This document shows, piece after piece, positions 1 through 7,828 of a stretch of 64,000 nt of DNA. The notes beneath the pieces were generated by a model, which did no database searches, had not been told where the DNA came from, and worked only from the letters and a program-made list of their open reading frames with translations. The first letter of the stretch is position 1; each line of letters starts with the position of its first letter. Source of the DNA: a virus; the IMG/VR virus record IMGVR_UViG_3300046665_000548, positions 434,001-498,000 of that record; one strand, written 5' to 3'. Both the position numbers and the translations under genes were made by a program.

Positions 1-1604
1 CCACGGCGCGTGTCCTGAATAAGAAAATCGTGAACGTAGTTGAACGCATCGCTAGATTTTACCGATGGTTGAATGTACGTACCCAGAATGGCATCTGCAC
101 TGACGTTATCGCTGAGCGGAATTTCAACGAAGGTTGTCTGGGGTTCCTTGTAGAACATACCATCGTCGGAAAACACGTTGGTGTCTTGATAATTTCCGGT
201 CGGATCGTTCAGATCGATGAAACGCGAATGTCCCGAATAGACTCGATTTACGGCCTTAATCTTGGTCGCAAGGTTGGACTGGAGCGGGAACGCATTGTAG
301 TCCTCACCAGAGACCATGCGGTTCTGTGTCGAGTATACTTGCGGAGCGCGCAGACGAATCTGTTCTTCTGTCTCTGCCGGAGCAGAGTTCGATACAGGAG
401 ATTCCAGACCCAAGGTGATGGTTAGCGTGCGCTGAACGCCGCGACGATTGAAGTAAGGAACATCAATCCTGATCTGCGACATTTCGAACGGACGGATTTG
501 ATACTGCTGGCCATTAGACGAGCGATACCATGCACGAAGACGCCCGACTGGTGCTTCACCGAAACGACCATCACCGAAACGCAGTGTGATCTGATCTTCA
601 TCACGAGTAGTAACGGAGAAAACCTTGCGAATGTCAGCAGGGATCGAGTTGAACGTGATGTTCTCGTTCAACATCAGGGGGACCTTCTCCCACTGTGCAG
701 TGACATCACCGTTGTCGTCCAGCGATTGGACCCAAACGTCTGTATCATTGATGTTTGCCACATCGATATCAATCGTCTGGTTTTCGATTGGGTTCAAAAT
801 GTTATACTGAGCACGCTTCAAGATGCCTTGACGGAAACCCATGAAGAAACCAGTGTCCGCGCTAGCATTGCCGTTTCCGTCAGTGCGATAGAGCATGTGG
901 AGCGCGGCTTCGGTATTCGGGGTACGCTCGGTGATGCCAAGCGTTTCGTCAAAATCGGTATTGATGACTTCGAAATCCATCGTATCGCCGCCAACCTTTG
1001 CAGCGTAAGAAAGATCGAGGTCGGCAAATCGAGAATTGATGCGGTACTGCTGCGTCTTCACACCAGCCAGTGTTCCATTCTTCAATGGGACGCCGAACGG
1101 GTTGGTGGAAACGAACACGCTGTTCAGAACCAGGACGATACGCTCAAACCAATCCGGATCGTCCGGGTTGTTCCAGTTCAGAATTCGATTCTGTAGATTG
1201 TTACCAAGAGCATCGTAAACGTCATCGTCTGTTTGGATCGCCTGAACCTTCAGGAGACCGCGAGCAGCTTGATTACGGCGAGGATTGTAGGAGAGAAAGC
1301 GGGCAAGGCGCAAAATGCTCTCGCGAGCCTCTGCCTTCTCAAGAAAGTTTTCACGGGCATTGATGTCGGTCTTGAACGCAAGAATGCCGGAAAGCCACGC
1401 AAGCAGATCGATAATCGCGATGAACTCGGAAGATTCGATCCAGTCGTTGAAATCTTCAGGATAGTTGACGCGGATGTACTCGCGAAGCGCAGCAGAGATC
1501 GTCTGAGGATCGGAAGAGTTGAAATTGATTTGCGTGAAAGCGCGGTATAGAACCTGCCAGTCTTGGGCAGCGAACAACTCGCTCTGGCGTTGAACGGAAG
1601 ACAT
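1..1604 (-). CDS. 6: Baseplate wedge subunit, T4 gp6-like (3' part beyond window)
   Basis: Structural protein of the baseplate wedge of a contractile tail. The minus frame opens at the ATG at 1604 (MSSVQRQSELF...) and stays open for about 534 codons to the window edge, so the C-terminal part is missing (T4 gp6 is about 660 residues). The N-terminal region with 'IIDLLAWLSGILAFKTD' and the middle region with 'RMVSGEDYNAFP' are what I recognise as gp6/J-type baseplate protein features. It lies 13 nt downstream of the gp25 gene, the order expected in T4-like phages, and an 'AGGAG' sits before the start. Family call is from motif recognition only. Confidence 0.85.
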   Translation of the reverse strand, partial: MSSVQRQSELFAAQDWQVLYRAFTQINFNSSDPQTISAALREYIRVNYPEDFNDWIESSEFIAIIDLLAWLSGILAFKTDINARENFLEKAEARESILRLARFLSYNPRRNQAARGLLKVQAIQTDDDVYDALGNNLQNRILNWNNPDDPDWFERIVLVLNSVFVSTNPFGVPLKNGTLAGVKTQQYRINSRFADLDLSYAAKVGGDTMDFEVINTDFDETLGITERTPNTEAALHMLYRTDGNGNASADTGFFMGFRQGILKRAQYNILNPIENQTIDIDVANINDTDVWVQSLDDNGDVTAQWEKVPLMLNENITFNSIPADIRKVFSVTTRDEDQITLRFGDGRFGEAPVGRLRAWYRSSNGQQYQIRPFEMSQIRIDVPYFNRRGVQRTLTITLGLESPVSNSAPAETEEQIRLRAPQVYSTQNRMVSGEDYNAFPLQSNLATKIKAVNRVYSGHSRFIDLNDPTGNYQDTNVFSDDGMFYKEPQTTFVEIPLSDNVSADAILGTYIQPSVKSSDAFNYVHDFLIQDTRR

Positions 1605-1617
1605 ACGTTAAAACTCC

Positions 1618-2010
1618 TCAGTCGCCTGAATATGCAATGGATTGGTTCTTCTGAAACGTAGCAAACATCGTGTCCACAATACCCCATCCAAGAAACTCAA
1701 GGGTATTTTCAACTCGCACACCCTGGTCAAAATCGACAACAACGGTGCGAACAAGTTTCACACGGGGATCGGACTGACAAATGCGCACGGCATCATCAAT
1801 GATCTCTTGTCGAATGACGGATGTTAGTTGCTCGTCCAGCAAGTCCCAAATGCGCGACCCGAAATTAGGGCGCATCACGCGCTCGCCAATTCTCGTCATA
1901 AAATGATTGAGAAGATCGCGCTTGATGAGATCAATATCCGTCAGCACCCAAGACATGGTGCGTTCGGCGTCAATCGTGCTGAATCCTCGGAAAGATTTCT
2001 GTCGTGCCAT
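1618..2010 (-). CDS. 25: Baseplate wedge protein, T4 gp25-like
   Basis: A 130-residue protein matching the length of T4 gp25 (132). The segment 'RIGERVMRPNFGSRIWDLL' (residues about 42-60) is the signature of the gp25/lysozyme-like baseplate family, and the C-terminal half ending in 'VENTLEFLGWG' follows the family pattern. It acts at the interface of the baseplate wedge and the tail tube/sheath. It is first in a minus-strand structural operon with gene 6 and is preceded by a late-promoter box at 2036-2043. Ordinary length, no damage seen. Confidence 0.9.
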   Translation of the reverse strand: MARQKSFRGFSTIDAERTMSWVLTDIDLIKRDLLNHFMTRIGERVMRPNFGSRIWDLLDEQLTSVIRQEIIDDAVRICQSDPRVKLVRTVVVDFDQGVRVENTLEFLGWGIVDTMFATFQKNQSIAYSGD

Positions 2011-2035
2011 CCAAATTGCCAGATTACTATTGCTT

Positions 2036-2043
2036 TATTTATG
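2036..2043 (-). promoter_or_regulatory. T4-type late promoter box (CATAAATA)
   Basis: Reads CATAAATA on the minus strand, 7 of 8 matches to the T4 late consensus TATAAATA, about 25 nt upstream of the gp25 start codon. One of thirteen similar boxes in this window, most of which precede structural or late-looking genes. Confidence 0.6.
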
Positions 2044-2076
2044 CGCTCTAAAAAACCGCTCTTTTCTACCTTATGC

Positions 2077-2104
2077 TTGACAAAAGAACATTTCGTGGTA
2101 GAGT
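2077..2104 (+). promoter_or_regulatory. Early sigma70-like promoter, 16-nt spacer, extended -10
   Basis: TTGACA (2077-2082), 16-nt spacer ending in TGG, then TAGAGT (2099-2104). It drives the plus-strand cassette of small genes from 2133. Because the box overlaps an upstream ATG at 2073, that ATG cannot be the start of the first gene. Confidence 0.75.
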
Positions 2105-2132
2105 TTGCACCGGAACGCATTGGGAACACTTC

Positions 2133-2342
2133 ATGGCGATCAAGTTTGCGGAAATCATCGGCGCATATGCAACCGCGTACGAGGCGGCTAACGGCAAGCC
2201 TGCGCCGAAAATCAAGTACGAGCAGGGATGGTTCATTTTCCTGTACGATACCGGGTACAAGCCGCGCTACCGGGCCGCCAAGCTTATCGAAATGGGTGAG
2301 CGGTTGCTGCGGACGGCTGCCGAAGCAAAGGCAGGAGCCTGA
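2133..2342 (+). CDS. Small early protein, unknown (69 aa)
   Basis: Not recognised. First gene of the early plus-strand cassette. The start at 2133 is chosen because an in-frame upstream ATG (2073) lies inside the promoter, while 2133 has 'GGGA' about 8 nt before it. The protein begins MAIKFAEIIGAYATAYEAANG and has a central 'WFIFLYDTGYKPRYRAAKL'. The stop overlaps the next start as TGATG, so translation is coupled. Confidence 0.6.
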   Translation: MAIKFAEIIGAYATAYEAANGKPAPKIKYEQGWFIFLYDTGYKPRYRAAKLIEMGERLLRTAAEAKAGA

Positions 2343-2701
2343 TGTCTCTCGCCGGTCAGTATAAGATTCTGTCGTTTCTTTGGAACAACTCCGATGGGCA
2401 CGACAAGGTATGGGGGTACTTTATACTCTCCAGCGATCCCAGCACGTATTACAACTTTTGGGGACGGCGCGGGAAGAAACTGACCTGGAAGGAATACAAG
2501 GACGACGGCGGAATCATGGGGGCGCGAGCAGCCCTCAAGCTCGATAACCTGCGCATTACCAAGTCCAGAGGGAAGGGCTATCGAGAGGTCGCGGTGGACC
2601 AAATAGAGGCGATCACGCCCGGTTTCACGGACGAGTTCGAAAAGAACTTTACGCTGGCCCGGCTTTTCGACAACTTCCACAATAAGGTTCAGGAGGAATA
2701 A
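2342..2701 (+). CDS. Unknown protein with WGR-like segment (119 aa)
   Basis: Residues about 20-50 contain 'WGYFILSS...YYNFWGRRGKKLTWKEYKDD'. This resembles the start of a WGR domain, a fold found with poly(ADP-ribose) polymerases and in bacterial MolR-type proteins, but the match is short and by eye only. The rest is charged and not recognised. It is coupled to its neighbours by one-base stop/start overlaps (TGATG upstream, TAATG downstream). Confidence 0.5.
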   Translation: MSLAGQYKILSFLWNNSDGHDKVWGYFILSSDPSTYYNFWGRRGKKLTWKEYKDDGGIMGARAALKLDNLRITKSRGKGYREVAVDQIEAITPGFTDEFEKNFTLARLFDNFHNKVQEE

Positions 2702-3147
2702 TGCCTCGGCGCTACGATTATGACGCGGATGACATCGCGGCTGTCGAATATGACGGCAAGATACTAACCGACCGCAAGGTTGGTCGTCTGGAAGATAGGA
2801 ACGCGTTCTTCGGTCCGCCGAAATGTATGGGTTGGTTCTATGGCCAGTATCGGGCGTGTATCTACGACACGCCGTTCATGGACGAGGTTTTCGACTGGTG
2901 CGACGAGAATGCGACCGCGCCATGGTACTGGTTCGAACACTCCTGCAATCACGGCCACTCGGTCGAGACGAATGTGTGGTTCAGCAGCGAAGACGACGTG
3001 GGACGGTTCAGGGAACGCTGGGGCGATAAGGGATCGCCACGAGGCAAGAGCGACACGTTCGAGTTCAACAAGACCGCGATACGTCTCAATGAGAATTCAA
3101 TCGAAGCACGCAAGCGCTATGCGGCAAAGATGGAGAAATCGGCATGA
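2701..3147 (+). CDS. Unknown early protein (148 aa)
   Basis: Not recognised. Rich in tryptophan, tyrosine and aspartate, with 'YGQYRACIYDTPFMDEVFDW' in the middle and 'VWFSSEDDVGRFRERWGDK' near residue 115. That last segment loosely recalls the C-terminal motif of the small-paralogue family described in the findings, but it is not C-terminal here. Two Cys/His-containing turns ('EHSCNHGHS') could bind metal, which is a guess. Coupled to both neighbours. Confidence 0.55.
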   Translation: MPRRYDYDADDIAAVEYDGKILTDRKVGRLEDRNAFFGPPKCMGWFYGQYRACIYDTPFMDEVFDWCDENATAPWYWFEHSCNHGHSVETNVWFSSEDDVGRFRERWGDKGSPRGKSDTFEFNKTAIRLNENSIEARKRYAAKMEKSA

Positions 3148-3437
3148 CGTTTCTTAAGCGAATATTGCCGTTGCTGCCGGATGCGGTAACTGGAACTGCT
3201 CCGCGACCCACCCGCGCGCCGTACACCGACAATGAGCGGTCAGTTATTCGGGCCTATGCGAATGGCGATCTGTCCTACCGCGAGCAAGCCCTTATTATTT
3301 TTCGCGGCCATCTTCGCGCCGGGGTGTTTCGCAAGGACCCTTATTTCGAGTTCATGAGCGAGATCGACTCGCCCGTTCCGTGCTGGATCGTGAAAGGCCG
3401 TGCGCGCTCGGCTATTACGGGAAAGCCGTTTCCGTGA
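3144..3437 (+). CDS. Unknown early protein (97 aa)
   Basis: Not recognised. The start overlaps the previous stop as ATGA. Sequence is basic at the N-terminus (MTFLKRILPLLPDAV), followed by 'SVIRAYANGDLSYREQALIIFRGHLRAG', which could be a helical pair. No catalytic motif seen. Confidence 0.55.
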   Translation: MTFLKRILPLLPDAVTGTAPRPTRAPYTDNERSVIRAYANGDLSYREQALIIFRGHLRAGVFRKDPYFEFMSEIDSPVPCWIVKGRARSAITGKPFP

Positions 3438-4051
3438 GCAAGCCAAAGCCAATGAAAATTGGGGAGGTCCGCGTATACGATGTCGCCGGAACGGCGGTCG
3501 AACTCACACGGGTAGACCCGACAACACGTGAGTACAGCTTCCACACGTTCAAGGACCAAAAATCTCGATACGAGGTCCGGGTCGATGGTGTTCTACGAGC
3601 ACACATTCAGTGCCCGGCAGGGTTTGGTAATCCTTGGGAAATCGTCAGCCTGGGGCGGGACGGGATGCACGTCTACGACTTCGAACGTGACGATCCTCAA
3701 CGGGTTTATCCGGAAAAGAACTACCGTATGCGCGGCGCACCTGTTGAAGGACGGGATGAACTTGTTCTGCTCATCCCAGGTTTTATCGCAAACGGTAAGC
3801 TGCCGACGCAGGAAAAAATCATAGCTGATACGAAAGCAGCAGCGGAGCGCGCTAAGCAACGCGAAGAAGAGAGCCGTATTTCTACCGAACGTTCGAAAAT
3901 CGAATATGCTGAACGCCAGCGGCTCCAAGAAGAACATCGTCAGTTTACATTGGAAGGTCTTGAGTCTATACGAGACCGTTTCCAAGGCCAGTTGAGTAAT
4001 ACGGAAACCGAAGCTCTGTTAACCGCAATTGAAAAATGGAAACCAAAATGA
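3434..4051 (+). CDS. Unknown protein with C-terminal coiled coil (205 aa, GTG start)
   Basis: Not recognised. The GTG at 3434 overlaps the previous stop as GTGA and has GGGAAA upstream; an alternative ATG lies at 3452. Residues 1-130 look like a beta-rich domain. Residues about 135-200 are a long charged helix ('KAAAERAKQREEESRISTERSK'-type sequence), very likely a coiled coil. No enzyme motif seen. Confidence 0.55.
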   Translation: MSKPKPMKIGEVRVYDVAGTAVELTRVDPTTREYSFHTFKDQKSRYEVRVDGVLRAHIQCPAGFGNPWEIVSLGRDGMHVYDFERDDPQRVYPEKNYRMRGAPVEGRDELVLLIPGFIANGKLPTQEKIIADTKAAAERAKQREEESRISTERSKIEYAERQRLQEEHRQFTLEGLESIRDRFQGQLSNTETEALLTAIEKWKPK

Positions 4052-4326
4052 TCAACTTTACTCAGAACTTCTGGCACGATCACGGGGTGTTCTTTCTCAT
4101 CTTCATGATGATCTTTCCCCGACTGACGCTGCTGTTCGCAACGTCCGTGACGTTCGGCGTCTTTGCGTGGATCGGATGGCTAATTGGTCCGCGCGTCGTA
4201 GCGGCCTACTACGCGTCTGTGTTTTACTGGGACTCGAACCCATTCCTAGTTGCTATCGCGTGGGTCTTGTCGATCTCTACGCTTCTCGGGTGGGCGGGCG
4301 TGATCAATCGGAAGCTTGGTAGATGA
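4048..4326 (+). CDS. Small inner-membrane protein, two or three TM segments (92 aa)
   Basis: Contains hydrophobic stretches at about residues 13-35 (FFLIFMMIFPRLTLLF...), 35-55 and 66-86 (FLVAIAWVLSISTLLGWAG). The start at 4048 is chosen because it overlaps the preceding stop as ATGA, the usual arrangement in this cassette; an in-frame ATG lies 12 nt earlier. Function unknown. Confidence 0.55.
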   Translation: MINFTQNFWHDHGVFFLIFMMIFPRLTLLFATSVTFGVFAWIGWLIGPRVVAAYYASVFYWDSNPFLVAIAWVLSISTLLGWAGVINRKLGR

Positions 4327-4706
4327 GGACCAAATTCATCGAAGCAACCAACTGCCCTATGAACTGGGGTAAGTTCATGATCGGTGAGTTCACCGCCGAA
4401 GAATGGGCTCTACGATCTCAAGTCGATGATCGGTCAATCATTCGTGGCCGAGGCTGGAGTTCGAAGCACAAACTCGTGCTGGATTTGCAAACCGGGGAGG
4501 GAGCGGTGTTCTCTCCCGGTGGTTACGCAAAGGCCGACTTGGACAAGCACAAGATTTGGGTTTGTCCGCTGTTCGAACCATTCCTAGAGTGGTTTTATAA
4601 GCAGGACCTGTCTGATATCGATGCGCTTCCGACACATGTCGATCTTCCTGACGCTCCGTTCTCGATGTCTGGATATCGTCGTGCCGGGGTCAGGGAAGAT
4701 ACATGA
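4323..4706 (+). CDS. Unknown early protein (127 aa)
   Basis: Not recognised. ATGA overlap with the membrane-protein gene upstream and with the next gene downstream. Contains 'WSSKHKLVLDLQTGEGAVFSPGG' at about 44-66 and an acidic C-terminal third. The repeated pattern of short beta strands suggests a small globular domain, nothing more can be said. Confidence 0.5.
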   Translation: MRTKFIEATNCPMNWGKFMIGEFTAEEWALRSQVDDRSIIRGRGWSSKHKLVLDLQTGEGAVFSPGGYAKADLDKHKIWVCPLFEPFLEWFYKQDLSDIDALPTHVDLPDAPFSMSGYRRAGVREDT

Positions 4707-4975
4707 AACCGAGCGCCGCTACGCAAGCCGCCTATGACGCAGTGAGCGATGATATCAAGAGCGATATCGTTGATGCGGCTAATTGGGCGCGGAATACGCT
4801 GACCAATCTCGAAGGCTCTGGTCACCACATTGTAGTGACCGGAGAAAAATCGACTGGGCTGGTGGTATGCTCGTTCGCCAAGGCATCCTGGGCAGGAGAC
4901 CATAGCGGGCCTGCGATGGAAGAAGGTGCCGAGGCAATCGTCATGGCGGTTTGTTCTTACATGAACGGGCAATAG
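4703..4975 (+). CDS. Unknown early protein (90 aa)
   Basis: Not recognised. Begins with a helix (AATQAAYDAVSDDIKSDIV), followed by 'HIVVTGEKSTGLVVCSFAKASW' that looks like a beta hairpin pair. Coupled to the previous gene by ATGA overlap; a strong AGGAGG follows its stop and serves the next small gene. Confidence 0.5.
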   Translation: MKPSAATQAAYDAVSDDIKSDIVDAANWARNTLTNLEGSGHHIVVTGEKSTGLVVCSFAKASWAGDHSGPAMEEGAEAIVMAVCSYMNGQ

Positions 4976-4985
4976 GAGGCGAGCT

Positions 4986-5141
4986 ATGAAATGTGTTAGA
5001 TTTACTCTGAATGATTTGAAGAACCCAAAGATCGCCCGACTGTCCGACGATGAAGCGGCTGGCTATGTCAGCACTGGGCATTGGAAATACTGCCCAAAGC
5101 ATGAATACAAGACTCTGCATGGGCGCGAGGAGACCAAATGA
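4986..5141 (+). CDS. Very small early protein (51 aa)
   Basis: ATG at 4986 preceded by a strong AGGAGG, the best ribosome site in the cassette. Encodes MKCVRFTLNDLKNPKIARLS..., with one later Cys-x-x-x-His ('YCPKH') and an N-terminal Cys. Its stop overlaps the next start as ATGA. Function unknown. Confidence 0.6.
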   Translation: MKCVRFTLNDLKNPKIARLSDDEAAGYVSTGHWKYCPKHEYKTLHGREETK

Positions 5142-5485
5142 AAATTGAATTACTCGAAAAGCCGATATGGATCGAACGCATCGAAGCTTCGATCAAATTC
5201 ATTTTGGACTATCGGGCCAAGAAGGACAAAGATATGGAGGATAAGGCGGCAGCCTACTACGATTCGCGGTCGCCTCTTCGTCGTTGGTTCTTCGGCCCTT
5301 CAACTCGAACGCCCGATAAGAGAGATTTGTATGTTTCGTGGAGGTACCCCTGCATGTCCGGTTGGAAAAGGCTGGAGCGGCTGCGCCGCATGCAGAATGT
5401 TCTGAACGATCCACTCGTCGGTGTCGTCTATCTAGATGATAATGATATCGATTCGATTCGGAAGACTGGAGATGTCGGTATCTAG
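5138..5485 (+). CDS. Unknown early protein, last of cassette (115 aa)
   Basis: Not recognised. Basic and aromatic, with 'SPLRRWFFGPSTRTPDKRDLY' in the middle and an acidic C-terminus ('YLDDNDIDSIRKTGDVGI'). It ends four bases inside the convergent minus-strand small gene at 5482-5610. Confidence 0.5.
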   Translation: MKIELLEKPIWIERIEASIKFILDYRAKKDKDMEDKAAAYYDSRSPLRRWFFGPSTRTPDKRDLYVSWRYPCMSGWKRLERLRRMQNVLNDPLVGVVYLDDNDIDSIRKTGDVGI

Positions 5486-5610
5486 GACCTAGCCTGATCT
5501 CTTCGGTAAGTATCTTCCCATTTCTTACGAAGCTCTGGCGGAAACTCCGAAATCATGGATGCGCGCCCGAAGGCGCGCAATTCGCGTAGTATGATGCGGA
5601 TGATTTTCAT
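5482..5610 (-). CDS. Very small basic protein downstream of prs (42 aa)
   Basis: ATG at 5610 with 'GAGGGA' overlapping the prs stop, 12 nt after prs ends. Encodes MKIIRIILRELRAFGRA... with an amphipathic basic N-terminal half. It shares its first codons (MKII) with Prs, which may be chance. No family recognised. Confidence 0.45.
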   Translation of the reverse strand: MKIIRIILRELRAFGRASMISEFPPELRKKWEDTYRRDQARS

Positions 5611-5622
5611 CTGAGAAATCCC

Positions 5623-6555
5623 TCAAGAGTACAGGCTGGAGACGCTGAGCCCGCCTGACATTCGCGCAATGGCCTCCCCCAGCAATGGCGAGATCGACAG
5701 GACGCGGATGTTCGGAGCGGCAAGAACCGCTTCGGTTGGCATGATTGAATCGGTGATCACCAGTTCTTTCAGCTTCGAGCCGGAGACGCGTTCGACAGCC
5801 GTTCCAGACAGCACGCCGTGCGAGATGTACGCATAGACATCGGTCGCTCCCTGATCGAGCAGGGCGGCTGCCGCGTTGCAGAGCGTTCCACCAGAATCGA
5901 TCATATCGTCAACGAGGATACAGGTCTGCCCCTCGACGCTTCCGATGATGTTCATGACCTCGGATTCGCCTGCGCGCTCGCGGCGCTTGTCCACGATGGC
6001 CAACGGCGCATTGATGCGCTTCGCGAGAGCCCTGGCCCGGACCACACCGCCCACGTCGGGCGACACAACCGTGGTTGACGTGGAATTCAGACGCTGACGG
6101 ATATCTGCCGTGAAGACCGGAGCACCAAACAGGTTATCGGTCGGAATATCGAAAAATCCCTGAATTTGACCAGCATGTAGATCGAGAGTTAGAACATGAT
6201 CAACGCCAGCGTGCGTGATGAGATTAGCAACCAGCTTTGCCGAGATCGGCGTGCGGGCGGCCGACTTTCGATCCTGCCGGGCGTAACCAAAATACGGAAT
6301 AACCGCAATGATTCGGTTGGCGGATGCACGCCGCAGCGCGTCCGTCATGACCAGTAGCTCCATCAGATTGTCGTTGGTCGGAGCCGACGTTGACTGGACC
6401 AGATAAACATCCTCGCCTCGGACGTTTTCTTCAATTTCAACAAAGATTTCCCCATCAGCAAAGCGGCGAACGATAGCCTTGGTCAGCGGCAACTTTAGGT
6501 ATTCGCCAACGGCTTTTGCTAGAGGGATATTGGAGTTACCAGAAATGATTTTCAT
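5623..6555 (-). CDS. prs: Ribose-phosphate pyrophosphokinase (PRPP synthetase)
   Basis: Makes PRPP from ribose 5-phosphate and ATP in the cytosol. Full length (310 residues; bacterial enzymes are about 310-315). Visible motifs: '[11 protein letters not shown]' (87-97, ATP binding), '[17 protein letters not shown]' (125-141), the '[10 protein letters not shown]' loop (188-197) and the PRPP-binding '[10 protein letters not shown]' (215-224). All look intact. Nearby nadV uses PRPP to make NMN, so this gene probably feeds NAD+ salvage. A member of this family in NARP1-type phages makes ADP-ribose pyrophosphate instead; the conserved ribose-phosphate motifs here favour ordinary PRPP synthesis, but this is not proven. 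Confidence 0.95.
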   Translation of the reverse strand: MKIISGNSNIPLAKAVGEYLKLPLTKAIVRRFADGEIFVEIEENVRGEDVYLVQSTSAPTNDNLMELLVMTDALRRASANRIIAVIPYFGYARQDRKSAARTPISAKLVANLITHAGVDHVLTLDLHAGQIQGFFDIPTDNLFGAPVFTADIRQRLNSTSTTVVSPDVGGVVRARALAKRINAPLAIVDKRRERAGESEVMNIIGSVEGQTCILVDDMIDSGGTLCNAAAALLDQGATDVYAYISHGVLSGTAVERVSGSKLKELVITDSIMPTEAVLAAPNIRVLSISPLLGEAIARMSGGLSVSSLYS

Positions 6556-6585
6556 TGAATGACCATGTGAAAGAATAGGGTCTGT

Positions 6586-6613
6586 ATATTACCACAGTTT
6601 TGTGACACGTCAA
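6586..6613 (-). promoter_or_regulatory. Early promoter of prs, 16-nt spacer
   Basis: On the minus strand: TTGACG (6613-6608), 16-nt spacer ending TGG, then TAATAT (6591-6586). About 30 nt ahead of the prs start. Same architecture as the other early promoters in the window. Confidence 0.75.
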
Positions 6614-6673
6614 ATGCTGCGTTGACTTTCCCACAAGTTTGTACCATCAATTGGGCGACTTAGGGAGCCAGTG

Positions 6674-6940
6674 ATGCAGGTCATCGTTCGTAACAATAAT
6701 ATCGATCAAGCTCTGCGCGTTCTGAAGAAGAGAATGCAACGAGAGGGTATCTTCCGCGAAATGAAGCAGCGTGAAGCTTACGAAAAGCCGTCCGAGAAAC
6801 GAATCCGTGAGCGCTCGTCGGCCATTGTCAGAGCCAAGGTATCGGCTCGAAAACAAGCAATCCAGGAGGGCTTAATTCCGCCCCCCAAAAAACGGATCAA
6901 ACCGGAAGACAAAAAACGCGAGACGGCCAATGGCAGATGA
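6674..6940 (+). CDS. rpsU: Ribosomal protein bS21 homologue
   Basis: Small-subunit ribosomal protein S21 helps the 30S subunit bind mRNA near the Shine-Dalgarno helix. The sequence [19 protein letters not shown]...[21 protein letters not shown] is a near-textbook S21 core over residues 1-45, followed by a basic tail to residue 88. ATG 6674 is preferred over the GTG just before it; GGGAG precedes it. S21 is one of the few ribosomal proteins known from phage genomes. It probably replaces or competes with host S21 to favour phage mRNAs. Confidence 0.93.
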   Translation: MQVIVRNNNIDQALRVLKKRMQREGIFREMKQREAYEKPSEKRIRERSSAIVRAKVSARKQAIQEGLIPPPKKRIKPEDKKRETANGR

Positions 6941-7085
6941 CGTTGCCGGGGAAACATTTCGGTTCACCATCATGATACCGGAATGGGATACCTCAATCAC
7001 CGGCTACGAATGGTGGAACGACTGTATAGTTGATGTCGAAGTCCCAATTGCCGCAAAGGCTGAGACTGCCGACATCAAAAAATGA
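6930..7085 (+). CDS. Small acidic protein overlapping the S21 gene (51 aa)
   Basis: ATG at 6930 lies 11 nt inside the end of the S21 gene. Encodes [20 protein letters not shown]..., with '[16 protein letters not shown]'; likely beta-rich. No clear ribosome site, so expression may depend on coupling to S21. Ends exactly where the convergent minus gene ends. Confidence 0.45.
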   Translation: MADDVAGETFRFTIMIPEWDTSITGYEWWNDCIVDVEVPIAAKAETADIKK

Positions 7086-7472
7086 TCACTGAAACAGTTT
7101 GGGGATAACCTTGAATGGGATGCGCGGGACTGCATCCCATTTCTTTTCCCGGATCACGTCATTGGACATGGCTGGCTTTGCGCCCTGCTCACGGTCGAGA
7201 GACCATGTGACATGGTAGGTCTTGCCATCCGGTCGCGTGGTAGTGCCGCCAACCTCGCAGACAAGCGCCTGGACGCGTTCGCCATCATTGGCGATACCTA
7301 CCACTACGGCTTGAGTTTCCTCCGGCAGGGGCTCGTCCTCGGTCACCCCAAAGGTGCGCGTGATGTGGTGCGCGACAACATCCGGGTAGACGGCCGGAAA
7401 CAGCGAAAGCAGTCGTGATCGCTCCCCCTCAGGAAGCTCCCATCCATTGTAAAATGACTTTTTCTTCATCAT
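7086..7472 (-). CDS. Unknown protein with two His-x-Thr motifs (possible 2H phosphoesterase)
   Basis: 128 residues from the ATG at 7472, which overlaps the stop of the upstream gene as ATGA. It contains 'AHHITRTFGV' and 'KTYHVTWSLD', i.e. two H-x-T motifs about 51 residues apart. Paired HxT motifs are the hallmark of the 2H phosphoesterase superfamily, which includes RNA 2',3'-cyclic phosphodiesterases, tRNA-ligase CPD domains and the anti-CBASS protein Acb1. Length and spacing are compatible but short. The assignment rests on two tripeptides and is tentative. Confidence 0.5.
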   Translation of the reverse strand: MMKKKSFYNGWELPEGERSRLLSLFPAVYPDVVAHHITRTFGVTEDEPLPEETQAVVVGIANDGERVQALVCEVGGTTTRPDGKTYHVTWSLDREQGAKPAMSNDVIREKKWDAVPRIPFKVIPKLFQ

Positions 7473-7828
7473 GAACAACTACCGCTGTCGCGTTCTGCCG
7501 TGGAGAATGATGAGCCGCAACCGCAGCTACCCACTGATTGAGGATTGTTGAATACAAATCCACCGGAGAAGGTATCTTCGCTCCAGTCGATTACTGTGCC
7601 GACAACAGACGGAACAGCAAATCCATCAATAACAAATACAAGACCTTCGTCCAATACTATTGTCTCGTCTTGTTCAGCAATTTCTTCTGCATCGATCACG
7701 CCCATCTCGTATCCGTTTCCACCGCACCCCTTCGAGTTAACAGTGAAATACGCGGTGGTCTCGTTTTGAGCACGAAGGAACGTTGTTAGGCGTGTCTTCG
7801 CGCTTTCAGTTAGTGTTACAGAACTCAT
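7469..7828 (-). CDS. A-type Fe-S carrier, IscA/HesB/ErpA family
   Basis: 119 residues. The three conserved cysteines of A-type carriers are present: Cys35 in 'NSKGCGGNGYEMG' and the C-terminal C-G-C pair (Cys102, Cys104). These proteins receive Fe-S clusters and pass them to apo-enzymes. HesB-like genes occur in cyanophages and other large phages. The extra C-terminal tail (after residue 106) is Ser-rich with a further Cys. It lies in a minus operon between small unknown genes, coupled by 4-nt overlaps on both sides. Confidence 0.88.
   Translation of the reverse strand: MSSVTLTESAKTRLTTFLRAQNETTAYFTVNSKGCGGNGYEMGVIDAEEIAEQDETIVLDEGLVFVIDGFAVPSVVGTVIDWSEDTFSGGFVFNNPQSVGSCGCGSSFSTAERDSGSCS

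Noticed and set aside
1250-1687. Long minus-strand frame over the gp6 start
   Set aside because: Lies in another frame over gene 6 and gene 25, no ribosome site; shadow of gp6.
6622-6647. TTGACT...TACCAT ahead of the S21 gene as a promoter
   Set aside because: Spacer is 14 nt and the hexamer is weak, outside the window's promoter pattern. S21 may be read from elsewhere.
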